A stretch of DNA of 44,575 nucleotides from Syntrophobacterales bacterium (GCA_021163105.1 JAGGXJ010000154.1:1-44575), one strand, 5' to 3'; counted from the first letter of the stretch, positions 1 through 7,287 are shown. A program made the numbers and translations. The notes: generated by a model from the sequence alone, not told the origin.

Positions 1-128
1 AACTCTTTCCCGACATTGACGGCGGCCAGCCGCGTGATATTGAAGGCATTTCCTTCTATATAAATTCCCAGCACACAAAAAGCGAGGCGGAAAGCTACAT
101 CTATAATGTCCGCTTCAGCAGGGATTAA
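1..128 (+). CDS. 3' end of an unidentified protein (partial)
   Basis: An open frame enters from the left edge (first full codon at 3) and ends at TAA 126-128, giving about 41 residues that finish ...YIYNVRFSRD. The tail alternates polar and aromatic residues, as in the last strands of a beta-sandwich. I cannot assign a family from so little. It is convergent with the endonuclease V gene, and a short palindrome (135-158) lies between the two stops. Confidence 0.5.
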   Translation, partial: LFPDIDGGQPRDIEGISFYINSQHTKSEAESYIYNVRFSRD

Positions 129-134
129 ATCGAT

Positions 135-158
135 GGGGACAGGTTTAACCCTGTCCCC
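135..158. repeat. 9-bp palindrome covering the endonuclease V stop codon
   Basis: GGGGACAGG (135-143) and CCTGTCCCC (150-158) are perfect inverted arms around a 6-nt loop. The loop contains the minus-strand TAA of the endonuclease V frame. No T-run follows on either side, so it is a weak terminator candidate. It resembles the sequences at 12324-12422 and 15692-15707 in carrying a GGGACA/TGTCCC core at a gene 3' end. Confidence 0.6.
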
Positions 159-840
159 GATTCTTATCCAGCCTTATCTCATTAACGGCCAGGTGTGCCT
201 TCCTTGTGGGTTCGGGCAGTCTGTATCCTCTGCAGCAAGACAGGGTTATGTCTATAGCCTTTTTTAACCCTATTTTGTGTCCCTGTGACACGAAGACCGG
301 TTTCACATTCTTTTTTGTTATCAGAACTGCGCCCATTATTTCACCATTATGGACAAGTGGAGAAAAATCGCCCGGTTCGTTTCCTGTTTCATCATATGAC
401 CCGACCAGTCTCGTCTTTGCGCAACCTATGGAGGGTATGTTGAGAAACAGGCCCATATGAGATGCGAGACCGATACCCCTCGGATGAGAGATTCCATGCC
501 CGTCGAAGATAATAACGTCAGGGGGGGAGCTTAACTTTCGGAAGGCTTCCAGAAGTATTGGTCCTTCTCTGAATGTAAGCAAACCGGGGATATAGGGGAA
601 ATAGACTGTTTTGCTGAATGATACCTATTCGATAATTTCCATGGTTGGAAAATCAAGGATTACAACGACCGCGAAAAAGAGATTACTGTTTCTTGAATAG
701 GAAATATCGGCGCCGGCTATTGTTTTTATCTTGTCGGGGAGGTCTTTATCGTGAAGGATGAGTTTTGTCCTGAGTTCATTCTGTATCCCTCTGGCTCTGT
801 CATAGCTGACATTCCAGTTGTGCAGGTGTCTTATCTTCAT
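145..840 (-). pseudogene. nfi: Endonuclease V interrupted by an in-frame TAG
   Basis: Read straight through, this minus-strand frame encodes a full-length endonuclease V (deoxyinosine 3' endonuclease, about 231 sense codons). The family's acidic and aromatic active-site positions are all present: Asp45 in GADISYS, Tyr83 in FPYIPG, Glu92 in FREGP, Asp113 in DGHG and His119 just after. One TAG at 625-627 (codon 72) splits it. Flanking residues and spacing are as expected for the family, so no frameshift is involved. TAG is a genuine stop in several neighbours (mreB, recA, atpG, atpC), so recoding is unlikely. A nonsense mutation or a sequencing error is the simplest reading. The gene starts 15 nt after ribF ends and is probably co-transcribed with it. 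Confidence 0.85.
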
Positions 841-855
841 CTTTCAGCCACGGGG

Positions 856-1809
856 TTACGGGGATGTATGGAGCATGTTTGCTGCGCGGGATGACAGGAT
901 TTCCCTGGCCCTTTCGATGTCCTTTTTTATCTGCCGGGCAAGCTCTTCAGGACCCTTGAATTTTATTTCATCACGCAGTCGGTCGATAAAGAGTATTGTA
1001 ATAGCCTCTCCGTATATGTCACCCTCAAAATCGAGCAGGTGTACCTCCGCTGAAATCTCTTCATTACCGAAAGTGGGATTGCACCCGATATTGATGACGC
1101 CCCGGTGCCTTATCCCTTCAAGCTCGGCGATAATGACATAAACGCCTGTCGCGGGGATTACCTTTTCCGATTTTATATTGGCCGTGGGATAGCCTATGTC
1201 GGTACCACGCCTGTAACCTTTGACAACCGTGCCACTCACACCATAGGGCCTTCCCAGCATTTCTGAGGCCAGTTTGACGTTTCCTTCAAGTATCGAGAGG
1301 CGTATGTTTGTGCTGCTGGAGATCATGCCGTCTGTTTTCACGGCGCTTATTTCCTCTACCTGAAACCCGAGCTTTTTCCCGTATGCCTTCAGAAATTCCG
1401 CGTTTCCACCCTTGTCCTTTCCAAATACATAGTCATAACCGACGAACAGTTTGCTCAAACGCAGTTTTCCCCACAGGATATTTTCCACAAATTCTCCGGC
1501 AGTGATCTCGGCAAACTCGGTGGAAAACTTAATCAGAATAACCGCATCCACACCGCAGGATCTGATAAGATCCAGCTTTTGATTCAAGGGGGTCAACAGG
1601 AAAAATGGCCTTTTTTCCGGGTGCATTATTTTCTGGGGGTGGGGATCAAAGGTGATCACCACTGATTTAGTATTTCTTTCCCCTGCTTCTTTTACGATTT
1701 TCCTGAAGATTTCCCTATGCCCGAGGTGTACGCCGTCGAAGTTGCCTATTGTAATTACGGCACCAGTCAAATCTTCGGGGGTGCTTTCAATATCTCTTAT
1801 AATCTTCAT
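856..1809 (-). CDS. ribF: Bifunctional riboflavin kinase / FAD synthetase
   Basis: RibF phosphorylates riboflavin to FMN and adenylylates FMN to FAD in the cytoplasm. The 317-residue length is normal. The N-terminal nucleotidyltransferase half shows IGNFDGVHLGHR and TFDPHP. The C-terminal flavokinase half shows GYPTANI, GVYV, NPTFG and the EVHLLDF segment with its conserved Glu. The start ATG 1807-1809 places the first motif about 20 residues in, as usual. A TTGAAA-16-TATTGT promoter candidate (1864-1891) lies upstream. I see no FMN riboswitch in the short leader. Endonuclease V follows in the same direction. Confidence 0.95.
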   Translation of the reverse strand: MKIIRDIESTPEDLTGAVITIGNFDGVHLGHREIFRKIVKEAGERNTKSVVITFDPHPQKIMHPEKRPFFLLTPLNQKLDLIRSCGVDAVILIKFSTEFAEITAGEFVENILWGKLRLSKLFVGYDYVFGKDKGGNAEFLKAYGKKLGFQVEEISAVKTDGMISSSTNIRLSILEGNVKLASEMLGRPYGVSGTVVKGYRRGTDIGYPTANIKSEKVIPATGVYVIIAELEGIRHRGVINIGCNPTFGNEEISAEVHLLDFEGDIYGEAITILFIDRLRDEIKFKGPEELARQIKKDIERAREILSSRAANMLHTSP

Positions 1810-1863
1810 AAATCATTCCATGAAAGGATTTTTTCCGGTGGAGCCATCACGTTCAGGATAAGC

Positions 1864-1891
1864 ACAATAACACTTATAGCGTTATTTTCAA
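1864..1891 (-). promoter_or_regulatory. Candidate sigma70-type promoter for ribF
   Basis: On the minus strand TTGAAA (complement of 1886-1891) is followed by a 16-nt spacer and TATTGT (complement of 1864-1869). It lies about 55 nt upstream of the ribF ATG and diverges from the tRNA-Leu promoter 13 nt away. The match is fair, not exact. Confidence 0.4.
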
Positions 1892-1903
1892 GGGTAATTT
1901 CTC

Positions 1904-1932
1904 TTGACAATATTTGGGCGTGTAAGTATAAA
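1904..1932 (+). promoter_or_regulatory. Near-consensus sigma70 promoter for tRNA-Leu
   Basis: TTGACA (1904-1909), a 17-nt spacer and TATAAA (1927-1932) end 19 nt before the first base of the mature tRNA. Such a strong match is typical of stable-RNA promoters. No discrete terminator is visible after the tRNA, so the CsgG-like lipoprotein gene may be read from the same transcript. Confidence 0.8.
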
Positions 1933-1951
1933 CATTCCATAGTTTTTTAGC

Positions 1952-2038
1952 GCCGAAGTGGCGGAATTGGTAGACGCGCTAGGTTCAGGGTCTAGTGGGC
2001 TTATGCCTGTCCGAGTTCAAGTCTCGGCTTCGGCACCA
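1952..2038 (+). tRNA. tRNA-Leu (anticodon CAG)
   Basis: A class II tRNA of 87 nt with encoded CCA. The acceptor stem GCCGAAG (1952-1958) pairs with CTTCGGC (2028-2034), followed by A73 and CCA (2036-2038). The D-arm contains the usual GGTAGACGCGCT. The anticodon stem CTAGG/TCTAG encloses TTCAGGG with CAG at 1986-1988, which reads CUG codons. A long variable arm and a GTTCAAG T-loop complete it. Confidence 0.97.
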
Positions 2039-2125
2039 TAAAAAAACGGCATGATAGAATCCAGGTTGCCGGTATCTGGGCGGGAGGAAATTGTGCGTAA
2101 ACGTAAAAAAGGAAGGGGTTTTCTA

Positions 2126-2926
2126 ATGAATAGAAAAATATGGATGGTTGGGTTGCTTGCCCTGGCGGTTTTTATGACTGCTGGATGTATGGAAAAAATG
2201 GTTGAGCCTACTGCCAAGACAGATACCGGAGAGGCAATGCAGCTTCCTCCGTATAACGGGCTCAAAGCAAAGGTTGCGGTTGCCAATTTTGAATGGAAAG
2301 TAGGGGGAAGCGGAAGCACAACCACGATTTCAGGGTTTGGACAACAGGACATATCTGTTACCAGTTCCACACACAGCGGATACGGTACGGGTCTGAGGGA
2401 CATGTTGACCACTGCTATGGTGCAAAGCAAGAGATACCGCGTGCTTGAACGCCAGAATATCGCCGCGCTTAAACAGGAGATGTCTCTGGGTCAGCAGGGT
2501 TATGCGGACAAGAGCGGTATAAAGAAGGGCGGCATCAAGGGCGCTGACCTTCTTATTATGGGAGCCATAACAGGATGGGATCCCGCCACATCAGGCGCTG
2601 GAGGAGGTTTGGGCGGCGGTCTTCTGGGTAAGGCAGGAGCCATTTTCGGCGGTATTAAAGGTGCCTTCAAAAAATCGTCAATGGCTATGGACATACGCAT
2701 AGTAGATACCCACACGTCGGAAGTCTTGGCGGCCACCCGTGTTGAAGGTGAAGCCAAGGATGTGAACCTCGGAGGTTTTCTGGGGGGATTCGGTGGAAGT
2801 GGTGGCATGGCGGGAGGCCTGGGCGGTTTTGCCAAGACTCCCATGGAGAAAGCGATAAGGATCTGTATGTATAATGCCGTGAAGTATATAGCGGAGAACA
2901 CACCGAAAGAATATATGAAATATTAA
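2126..2926 (+). CDS. CsgG-like lipoprotein with glycine-rich insertions
   Basis: A 266-residue protein with a lipoprotein signal: MNRK, a hydrophobic stretch, then the lipobox MTAGC. The body (VAVANFEW near residue 50, YRVLERQNIAALKQEM, ADLLIMGAITGW, MDIRIVDTHTSEVLAATRVEG) matches the CsgG/periplasmic nucleotide-binding-like fold found in curli secretion CsgG and related lipoproteins. Two glycine-rich segments interrupt it (about residues 160-180 and 215-235). The frame opens at 2051, but the ATG at 2126 with GGAAGGGG upstream puts the signal peptide at the terminus. No csgA/B/E/F neighbours are present, so a role in curli export is not implied. Outer-membrane location is inferred. Confidence 0.85.
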   Translation: MNRKIWMVGLLALAVFMTAGCMEKMVEPTAKTDTGEAMQLPPYNGLKAKVAVANFEWKVGGSGSTTTISGFGQQDISVTSSTHSGYGTGLRDMLTTAMVQSKRYRVLERQNIAALKQEMSLGQQGYADKSGIKKGGIKGADLLIMGAITGWDPATSGAGGGLGGGLLGKAGAIFGGIKGAFKKSSMAMDIRIVDTHTSEVLAATRVEGEAKDVNLGGFLGGFGGSGGMAGGLGGFAKTPMEKAIRICMYNAVKYIAENTPKEYMKY

Positions 2927-2964
2927 CCCGTCCTTAAAATGGATGACGGTTGCATACTGATATG

Positions 2965-3016
2965 CCCGCGGTGGTTGAAACAGACATGAGTTTGTTCTGC
3001 CGCCGCGGGTTTTTAT
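2965..3016. terminator. Bidirectional rho-independent terminator
   Basis: CCCGCGGTGG (2965-2974) pairs with CCGCCGCGGG (3000-3009) with one G-U pair, followed on the plus strand by a T-run from 3010. It ends the CsgG-like gene. The opposing isochorismatase gene ends at 3013, so its last codons overlap the T-run. Confidence 0.75.
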
Positions 3017-3552
3017 TTGACCAATCGTGAGATTTCCTTGAATCTGTCACCCTTGGCGACCTTCAGAAGTTCAAACAACACCATCTCCGTGCCTGTGGGT
3101 TTTGCCCCCTCGTCTCTCATTCTCTCAATGCCAAGGGTTCTGTTCTCCAGGGTTCTTGACGAAGTACAATCGGTTACGATGTGTACTTCATATCCCGCGC
3201 GGATAAGATCAACCGTTGACTGGTATACGCATACGTGTGATTCAACTCCGACAACCAGAACCTGCTTGCGCTTTATGCGATCCAGCTCTTTCATGAAAGC
3301 ATCCGTTTCGCAGCAGCTGAAGCTTGATTTGTGGACGGGGGTGATATTGTCCAGCAGGTAAGATATCTCCGGAACTGTGGCACCCAGTTTCTCCGGGTCC
3401 TGCTCTGTGGCAATCATGGGAATATCCAGAATTCCGGCGCCTTTGATTATCTTCTGAAGATTTTCCAAAAGGGCTTCCTTTTCGTGCATTACCCGCACAA
3501 GCCTGTCCTGAACATCGATTACGACCAATAAACTGTTTTCTATTGCAAGCAT
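3013..3552 (-). CDS. Isochorismatase-family cysteine hydrolase
   Basis: A 179-residue single-domain protein of the isochorismatase-like fold. The catalytic triad is visible: Asp in VVIDVQD near residue 13, Lys in HKSSFSCC near residue 75, and Cys in GVESHVCVYQ near residue 107. These residues hydrolyse C-N or C-O bonds through a cysteine nucleophile. The physiological substrate cannot be told from the sequence, and there is no siderophore or pyrimidine pathway nearby. The start at 3552 has AGGAGAAAT at good spacing. The gene is monocistronic and convergent with the CsgG-like gene. YcaC-type relatives are common in bacteria and poorly characterised. Confidence 0.9.
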   Translation of the reverse strand: MLAIENSLLVVIDVQDRLVRVMHEKEALLENLQKIIKGAGILDIPMIATEQDPEKLGATVPEISYLLDNITPVHKSSFSCCETDAFMKELDRIKRKQVLVVGVESHVCVYQSTVDLIRAGYEVHIVTDCTSSRTLENRTLGIERMRDEGAKPTGTEMVLFELLKVAKGDRFKEISRLVK

Positions 3553-3618
3553 GTGTTATATTTCTCCTGTTATTTTGTTTTTACAGCATAACATATAAGG
3601 AGGCCTTTGCACAAATGC

Positions 3619-3710
3619 CGTAATTTGTCATTTCGACCGCAGGGAGAAATCTTAACAGACTTGATTCATTAAGATTTCTCGTCGTTTCCGCTCCTCGAAA
3701 TGACATTACG
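3619..3710. repeat. Palindromic intergenic element, about 92 bp
   Basis: The left arm runs TGTCATTTCGA...GAGAAATCTTAA and the right arm TTAAGATTTCTC...TCGAAATGACA, with CGTAA/TTACG at the outer ends. The arms are inverted with a few internal mismatches. It lies in the gap between two divergent genes. A shorter one-armed relative is at 27897-27924. It looks like a non-autonomous REP/MITE-type repeat. Confidence 0.75.
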
Positions 3711-3797
3711 CAAAGCTCTAATAAGATGGAATAAAAACAGTATATTTTATTCGCGTGCCATATAATTATTTTTAATGGATTAAAGAGGCAGAGAAGT

Positions 3798-4940
3798 TTG
3801 AAACTTTTTCAGAATCACAGTCCTTCGGAAATTCAGGCATATCCGGCACATGTGCTGGACGATATCCTGCGTTTTCACAGGGCGCTTCCAGGGTATGCGC
3901 CCACACCCCTCATTTCACTGAACGGGATTGCCGGCGATCTTGGGGTTGGGCGTTTACTGGTGAAGGATGAGGGGAGGCGCTTCGGTCTGAAGGCATTCAA
4001 GGTGCTTGGGACATCCTATGCCGTATATCGTGTATTTCATGAACGAAGCGGCGGTCGTCTTGAGCCGGAAGAATTTGTCGGAGAAAGAGGGCGCGAGCTG
4101 GCGGACGGCATAACTTTTTCCTGCGCGACCGACGGCAATCATGGACGGGCTGTGGCCTGGATTGCAGGGTTGCTTGAAAGGCCAGCTGTCATTTATGTGC
4201 CCCGGGGAACAGTGCCCGCGCGTATCGATGCAATACAGTCGGAAGGTGCCCGGGTCGTTGTGGTGGATGGCGGTTATGATGATGCCGTGAGACGTGCGGC
4301 GGAAGAAGGTAAAGATAGTCGCATGGTTATAGCCGATACTGCGTATGCCGGTTACACGGAGATCCCACGCTATATCCAGCAGGGATATCTCACAATATTC
4401 CGGGAGGTGTCTGAGCAGCTTAAAAAAATGGGTGAAGGAGCTCCCGATATTGTCTTTATACAGGCCGGTGTTGGCGCCTTTGCGTCCGCGGCGGCGATGT
4501 TCTTCAACAGCCCGTCGGACGGTGTTCGTCTGATCTGCGCTGAACCGCAGGCCGCTGATTGCCTCTTCCAATCCGCAAAGGCCGGAGACGGTATGCCCCG
4601 CTCTGTTTCATCCGGGAAGGGCACCATAATGGCCGGGCTGAATTGTGAAACACCGTCACTGACCGCGTGGCCGTCTGTGCGCGACCGGTTTGACGCATTT
4701 GTTTCCATGGAAGATGACCGGGCACGGGAGGCGATGATACGTCTTGCCGCCGAGGATGTAGTGTCCGGAGAATCAGGAGCCGCGGGACTTGCCGCCCTTA
4801 TCGCGCTTTGTGAGGAGAGGCCTGATTTTTTGAGTGAGGAATTGCGTCTGCGTGATAACGCGCGGATACTTGTCATAAACACAGAGGCGGATACCGACCC
4901 GGATGCATATCGCCGGATTGTGGGTTTCCGGGGGAACTGA
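3798..4940 (+). CDS. dpaL: Diaminopropionate ammonia-lyase
   Basis: A PLP-dependent fold-type II enzyme of 380 residues that converts 2,3-diaminopropionate to pyruvate and two ammonia. It shows PTPLISL near residue 35, the PLP lysine in RFGLKAFKVLG near residue 68, the substrate loop ATDGNHGRAVAW, PRGTVPARID, and the glycine-rich phosphate-binding QAGVGAFA. The start is TTG at 3798 after AAAGAGG. A perfect TATAAT at 3761-3766 may be its -10 element. The lysoplasmalogenase gene follows 8 nt after the stop, so they are probably co-transcribed, though no functional link is obvious. Threonine dehydratase-like alternatives fit less well. Confidence 0.9.
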   Translation: MKLFQNHSPSEIQAYPAHVLDDILRFHRALPGYAPTPLISLNGIAGDLGVGRLLVKDEGRRFGLKAFKVLGTSYAVYRVFHERSGGRLEPEEFVGERGRELADGITFSCATDGNHGRAVAWIAGLLERPAVIYVPRGTVPARIDAIQSEGARVVVVDGGYDDAVRRAAEEGKDSRMVIADTAYAGYTEIPRYIQQGYLTIFREVSEQLKKMGEGAPDIVFIQAGVGAFASAAAMFFNSPSDGVRLICAEPQAADCLFQSAKAGDGMPRSVSSGKGTIMAGLNCETPSLTAWPSVRDRFDAFVSMEDDRAREAMIRLAAEDVVSGESGAAGLAALIALCEERPDFLSEELRLRDNARILVINTEADTDPDAYRRIVGFRGN

Positions 4941-4948
4941 GTGTTACT

Positions 4949-5608
4949 ATGATCACCATTACTATCATTGTCATGGCGGCGCTGTTGCTTGTCCTGCTTC
5001 TCTATCACATAAAGAGGGATAATCAGTACAGCGTCCTGCTGATCAAAACTGCACTTTCCTCCCTGTTCGTCATTGCGGCTCTCATACAGCCGCACCTTAT
5101 CAGAGGATATTGCAACTTTCTTCTTGCCGGGTTGATATTCTGTCTGCTGGGGGATATTTTTCTGGCCCTGTCTCAGAAAGGAATGTTTCCAGCGGGGCTG
5201 GCGGTTTTTCTGACAGGGCACCTGTTGTATGCCTTCGGTTTCTTTCGTGTGACGGAGATCAGCGAATGGACAGGAACAGGATCTCTGGTGATTGCTGCTG
5301 TCGGCGGTTTGGTTTATTTCCGGTTGAGGGCCTACCTGGGGCGCATGAAGATACCGGTTATATTCTACATGATCGTTATTTCCGTTATGCTGGCGGGGGC
5401 GTGGGCGGTTTTTGGAAATTGCGGTCTGGCCAGATCAGGACGGATCATGATTTTTACCGGCGCGTTTTTGTTTTATCTTTCCGACCTGTTCGTGGCGCGA
5501 AACCGCTTTGTGAAAAAGGAATTCTCCAATCGCCTTACAGGTCTGCCGCTGTACTACACCGGGCAGTTCCTCCTGGCCTTTTCCGCGGGTTTTCTGGAGA
5601 GGCTATAA
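4949..5608 (+). CDS. YhhN-family lysoplasmalogenase
   Basis: A 219-residue integral membrane protein with about eight hydrophobic helices. It has the family features KTALSSLF near residue 33, the conserved GDIFLALS near residue 67, FLTGHLLYAFGF and YLSDLFVARNRF. Members of this family (TMEM86/YhhN) hydrolyse the vinyl-ether bond of lysoplasmalogens. Plasmalogens are known from anaerobic bacteria, which fits the inferred lifestyle. It follows dpaL by 8 nt. Its last six bases overlap the 3' end of the opposing DUF493 gene. Confidence 0.88.
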   Translation: MITITIIVMAALLLVLLLYHIKRDNQYSVLLIKTALSSLFVIAALIQPHLIRGYCNFLLAGLIFCLLGDIFLALSQKGMFPAGLAVFLTGHLLYAFGFFRVTEISEWTGTGSLVIAAVGGLVYFRLRAYLGRMKIPVIFYMIVISVMLAGAWAVFGNCGLARSGRIMIFTGAFLFYLSDLFVARNRFVKKEFSNRLTGLPLYYTGQFLLAFSAGFLERL

Positions 5609-5875
5609 GACCATCTTGATCGCGGGATTATTCCGTAATTTGTCATATATACCTGTGCGGTGCCCTTCATCATCAACCAGTACTTCGAGATTCAGACTGT
5701 GATATTTGCATGCTTTGCTGGTATTGGACGGTGTGATGGTATAATCGCACCCATTAACGATTTCCTTTATGGCCTTTTTCGTTTCCCTGCTGTCGGAGCC
5801 TATTATTTTATAAATCCACCGGCAGGGATATTCGATGATGAGTTTTTGGCCGTCTTTGTTTAATGTTTTTTCTAT
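5603..5875 (-). CDS. DUF493 (YbeD-like) protein with apparent AUA start
   Basis: A minus-strand frame of 90 codons that has no ATG, GTG or TTG start. The product begins EKTLNKDGQKLIIEYPCRW, continues YKIIGSDSRE and ITPSNTSKACKYHSLNLEV, and ends KLRNNPAIKMVL. The last part aligns well with E. coli YbeD (PSSKGNYHSVSI ... IVRMVL), so the assignment to DUF493 is firm. An in-frame TGA (5888-5890) sits just upstream. The only codon at proper distance (6 nt) from a strong AAGGAGG is ATA 5873-5875. Either AUA is used, or the ATG was lost by one substitution. YbeD-type proteins are small ferredoxin-like proteins thought to be regulatory. Confidence 0.8.
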   Translation of the reverse strand: MEKTLNKDGQKLIIEYPCRWIYKIIGSDSRETKKAIKEIVNGCDYTITPSNTSKACKYHSLNLEVLVDDEGHRTGIYDKLRNNPAIKMVL

Positions 5876-6205
5876 TTTAATCCTCCTTCAATAAACTTCC
5901 ATGTTTTTCAAGAATCGCGTGAAATCTTATCACAGGAAAAACAGAAATACTATACGGATAGTGATGCAATACGCACAAACCTCACGTTGTCGGAGAATTA
6001 GTCTGGAGGCTGGCGGAATTCGACACTATCCGTGCAAAGGAGCATTGCCTTCCCGATAATCTCAATTTGTTCCTCAAGTATTGATGCGAAAGAGACCAGG
6101 GAAAATCTCTTTCGCATTGGACAGGCCGGGTAAATATAGATCATTCCCCTGGTATCTTGGATTCATTTTTGAATGGTACCGGCTAACGTTTATGTCTCTT
6201 CAAAA
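5876..6205. other. 330-bp gap between DUF493 and dodecin genes
   Basis: No credible gene is seen here. The best frame is a 39-codon minus-strand ORF (5998-6117) without a ribosome-binding site. The gap holds a 12-bp perfect hairpin (6084-6117) and a 10-bp inverted pair, ACGGATAGTG at 5954-5963 and CACTATCCGT at 6024-6033. It must contain the leader of the DUF493 gene. No near-consensus promoter was found for that gene. Confidence 0.5.
6084..6117. repeat. Perfect 12-bp hairpin downstream of dodecin
   Basis: ATGCGAAAGAGA (6084-6095) and TCTCTTTCGCAT (6106-6117) form a perfect stem with a 10-nt loop, extendable by two G-T pairs. It lies about 90 nt beyond the dodecin stop on the minus strand. 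It lacks a T-run on either side, so an intrinsic terminator is not supported. An RNA-processing or 3'-stabilising hairpin is possible. Confidence 0.5.
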
Positions 6206-6415
6206 TCAGTCTTCCAGTTTGAACGAGACGTTGACTCTCGCCCTGTAATTTTTCACTATTCCATCTTCAACAGTCATATCGAGTTTGGTAATTTCGGCAA
6301 CTCTTAATCCTGTAAGGCTCTTGCCGGCCGTTTCCACGGCTTTCTTAGCGGCATCCTCCCAGGAGACCGCACTTGTTCCGACCAATTCTATAAACTTGTA
6401 AACATTTTCAGTCAT
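6206..6415 (-). CDS. Dodecin, flavin-storage protein
   Basis: A 69-residue protein matching the dodecin family, small dodecameric flavin-binding shells that sequester and buffer FMN or riboflavin. Conserved features are the VYKFIELVGTS start, SWEDAAKKAV (with the Trp that stacks on the isoalloxazine ring), LRVAEITKLD and the final strand YRARVNVSFKLED. GGGAGGTG precedes the ATG at good spacing. A TTGACA-17-TATACT promoter lies at 6464-6492. The gene is monocistronic. Confidence 0.93.
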   Translation of the reverse strand: MTENVYKFIELVGTSAVSWEDAAKKAVETAGKSLTGLRVAEITKLDMTVEDGIVKNYRARVNVSFKLED

Positions 6416-6463
6416 GATACACCTCCCTCATATTTTTTTGAAGATACTGCTTTGGGTAAGGTA

Positions 6464-6492
6464 AGTATAAAAATAATGAGCTTGCATGTCAA
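6464..6492 (-). promoter_or_regulatory. Near-consensus sigma70 promoter for dodecin
   Basis: On the minus strand TTGACA (complement of 6487-6492), a 17-nt spacer and TATACT (complement of 6464-6469) lie about 48 nt upstream of the dodecin ATG. Five of six -10 positions and all six -35 positions match consensus. Confidence 0.75.
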
Positions 6493-6527
6493 CAAGAAAG
6501 AGCCGCAGAGGACAGCCTGCCCTTTAA

Positions 6528-7109
6528 TCATCTTTTCCGCTTTGGTGGAAACTGAGCCAGGATCTCATCAACGGTTTTGTTTATGTCCGTTATTGTCTTT
6601 TCCGGATCTGACTGCATCGATACCCGTCGGGTTCCGATTCCACGCCATATCAGGTTACCGTTACCGGCATCGATAAAATCGATTACCAGCATGCCTTCAT
6701 CATATTCGCTGACACTGCTGCCGGTGCCGATGCCGATGCCACCAGCGGCGCCGCTACGGTGTCCGAAGCCTCCAATCCCGAATCCGATTCCGGTGCTGAC
6801 GTCGTCCGATCCAATTGTTTTGCGAATCGTGTACTGATAGCTTACATGAAAATCAGGCGTGCCATCAGAGACCTTTTGATAGCCTTTTCGCGAAATGGAA
6901 CGGTCAAATGCCGCCCGGATACGGGCATTAAGCAGGGGATTGTCCACCCTTACATCATCTGTTTTTGCCTGCGTTTCGGATTGCCAGGCATATGTCTTCA
7001 GACCTGAAAAATCTTTTGCCGGATCGTAGTCCTGACTAACCTTAATACTGGAACACCCGAAGACAACAAAGAGCAATACTATGATAATAATCGGTTTATA
7101 TTTTCGCAT
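6528..7109 (-). CDS. DUF4136-type lipoprotein
   Basis: A 193-residue predicted lipoprotein: MRKYK, a hydrophobic helix, then the lipobox VVFGC. The pattern after it (YDPAKDFSGLKTYAW, then NARIRAAFDRSISRKGYQKV, PDFHVSYQYTI, MLVIDFIDAGNGNLIWRGIG) is that of DUF4136 lipoproteins, whose role is unknown. A glycine-rich low-complexity stretch (about residues 120-140) is inserted in the middle. The frame extends seven codons further upstream, but AAGGAGGGGGGA places the start at 7109. A perfect TATAAT (complement of 7161-7166) is upstream without a good -35. Outer-membrane location is inferred. Confidence 0.85.
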   Translation of the reverse strand: MRKYKPIIIIVLLFVVFGCSSIKVSQDYDPAKDFSGLKTYAWQSETQAKTDDVRVDNPLLNARIRAAFDRSISRKGYQKVSDGTPDFHVSYQYTIRKTIGSDDVSTGIGFGIGGFGHRSGAAGGIGIGTGSSVSEYDEGMLVIDFIDAGNGNLIWRGIGTRRVSMQSDPEKTITDINKTVDEILAQFPPKRKR

Positions 7110-7232
7110 TCCCCCCCTCCTTTTTATCATAAATGTAACTGGACATAATGGAATAGTACCATTATAAAGTTAATAGTCAAGATTTTTAAAATGTGGTGGT
7201 TTGGGGCAACAGGGAGGAAGATCAAGGCAATA

Positions 7233-7270
7233 AAAGAGGCACTCCGGATGTAATCACGGAGTGCCTCTTT
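7233..7270 (-). terminator. Rho-independent terminator of the cold-shock gene
   Basis: AAAGAGGCACTCCG (7233-7246) and CGGAGTGCCTCTTT (7257-7270) form a perfect 14-bp stem with a 10-nt loop. On the minus strand the stem leads into TTTTATT. It sits 18 nt beyond the csp stop codon. Confidence 0.85.
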
Positions 7271-7287
7271 CTGTTGGGGGTCAATAC

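Noticed and set aside
145-582. Independent translation of the downstream half of endonuclease V
   Set aside because: The apparent start is a TTG that encodes a conserved leucine of the motif before FREGP, with no Shine-Dalgarno; the fragment would lack Asp45 and the FPYIPG tyrosine.
625-627. TAG as pyrrolysine or a reassigned codon
   Set aside because: TAG ends several intact genes here, including mreB, recA, atpG and atpC, and endonuclease V is not a known pyrrolysine protein. Kept only as a remote possibility.
2126-2926. Curli secretion system
   Set aside because: Only a CsgG-like lipoprotein is present; no csgA, csgB, csgE or csgF genes are nearby, and CsgG-fold lipoproteins have many other uses.
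5660-5863. 67-codon plus-strand ORF after the lysoplasmalogenase gene
   Set aside because: It is the antisense shadow of the DUF493 gene, whose product matches a known family; the plus frame has no ribosome-binding site or similarity.
5998-6117. 39-codon minus-strand ORF before the DUF493 gene
   Set aside because: No Shine-Dalgarno, no recognisable motif, and its start lies inside a perfect hairpin.
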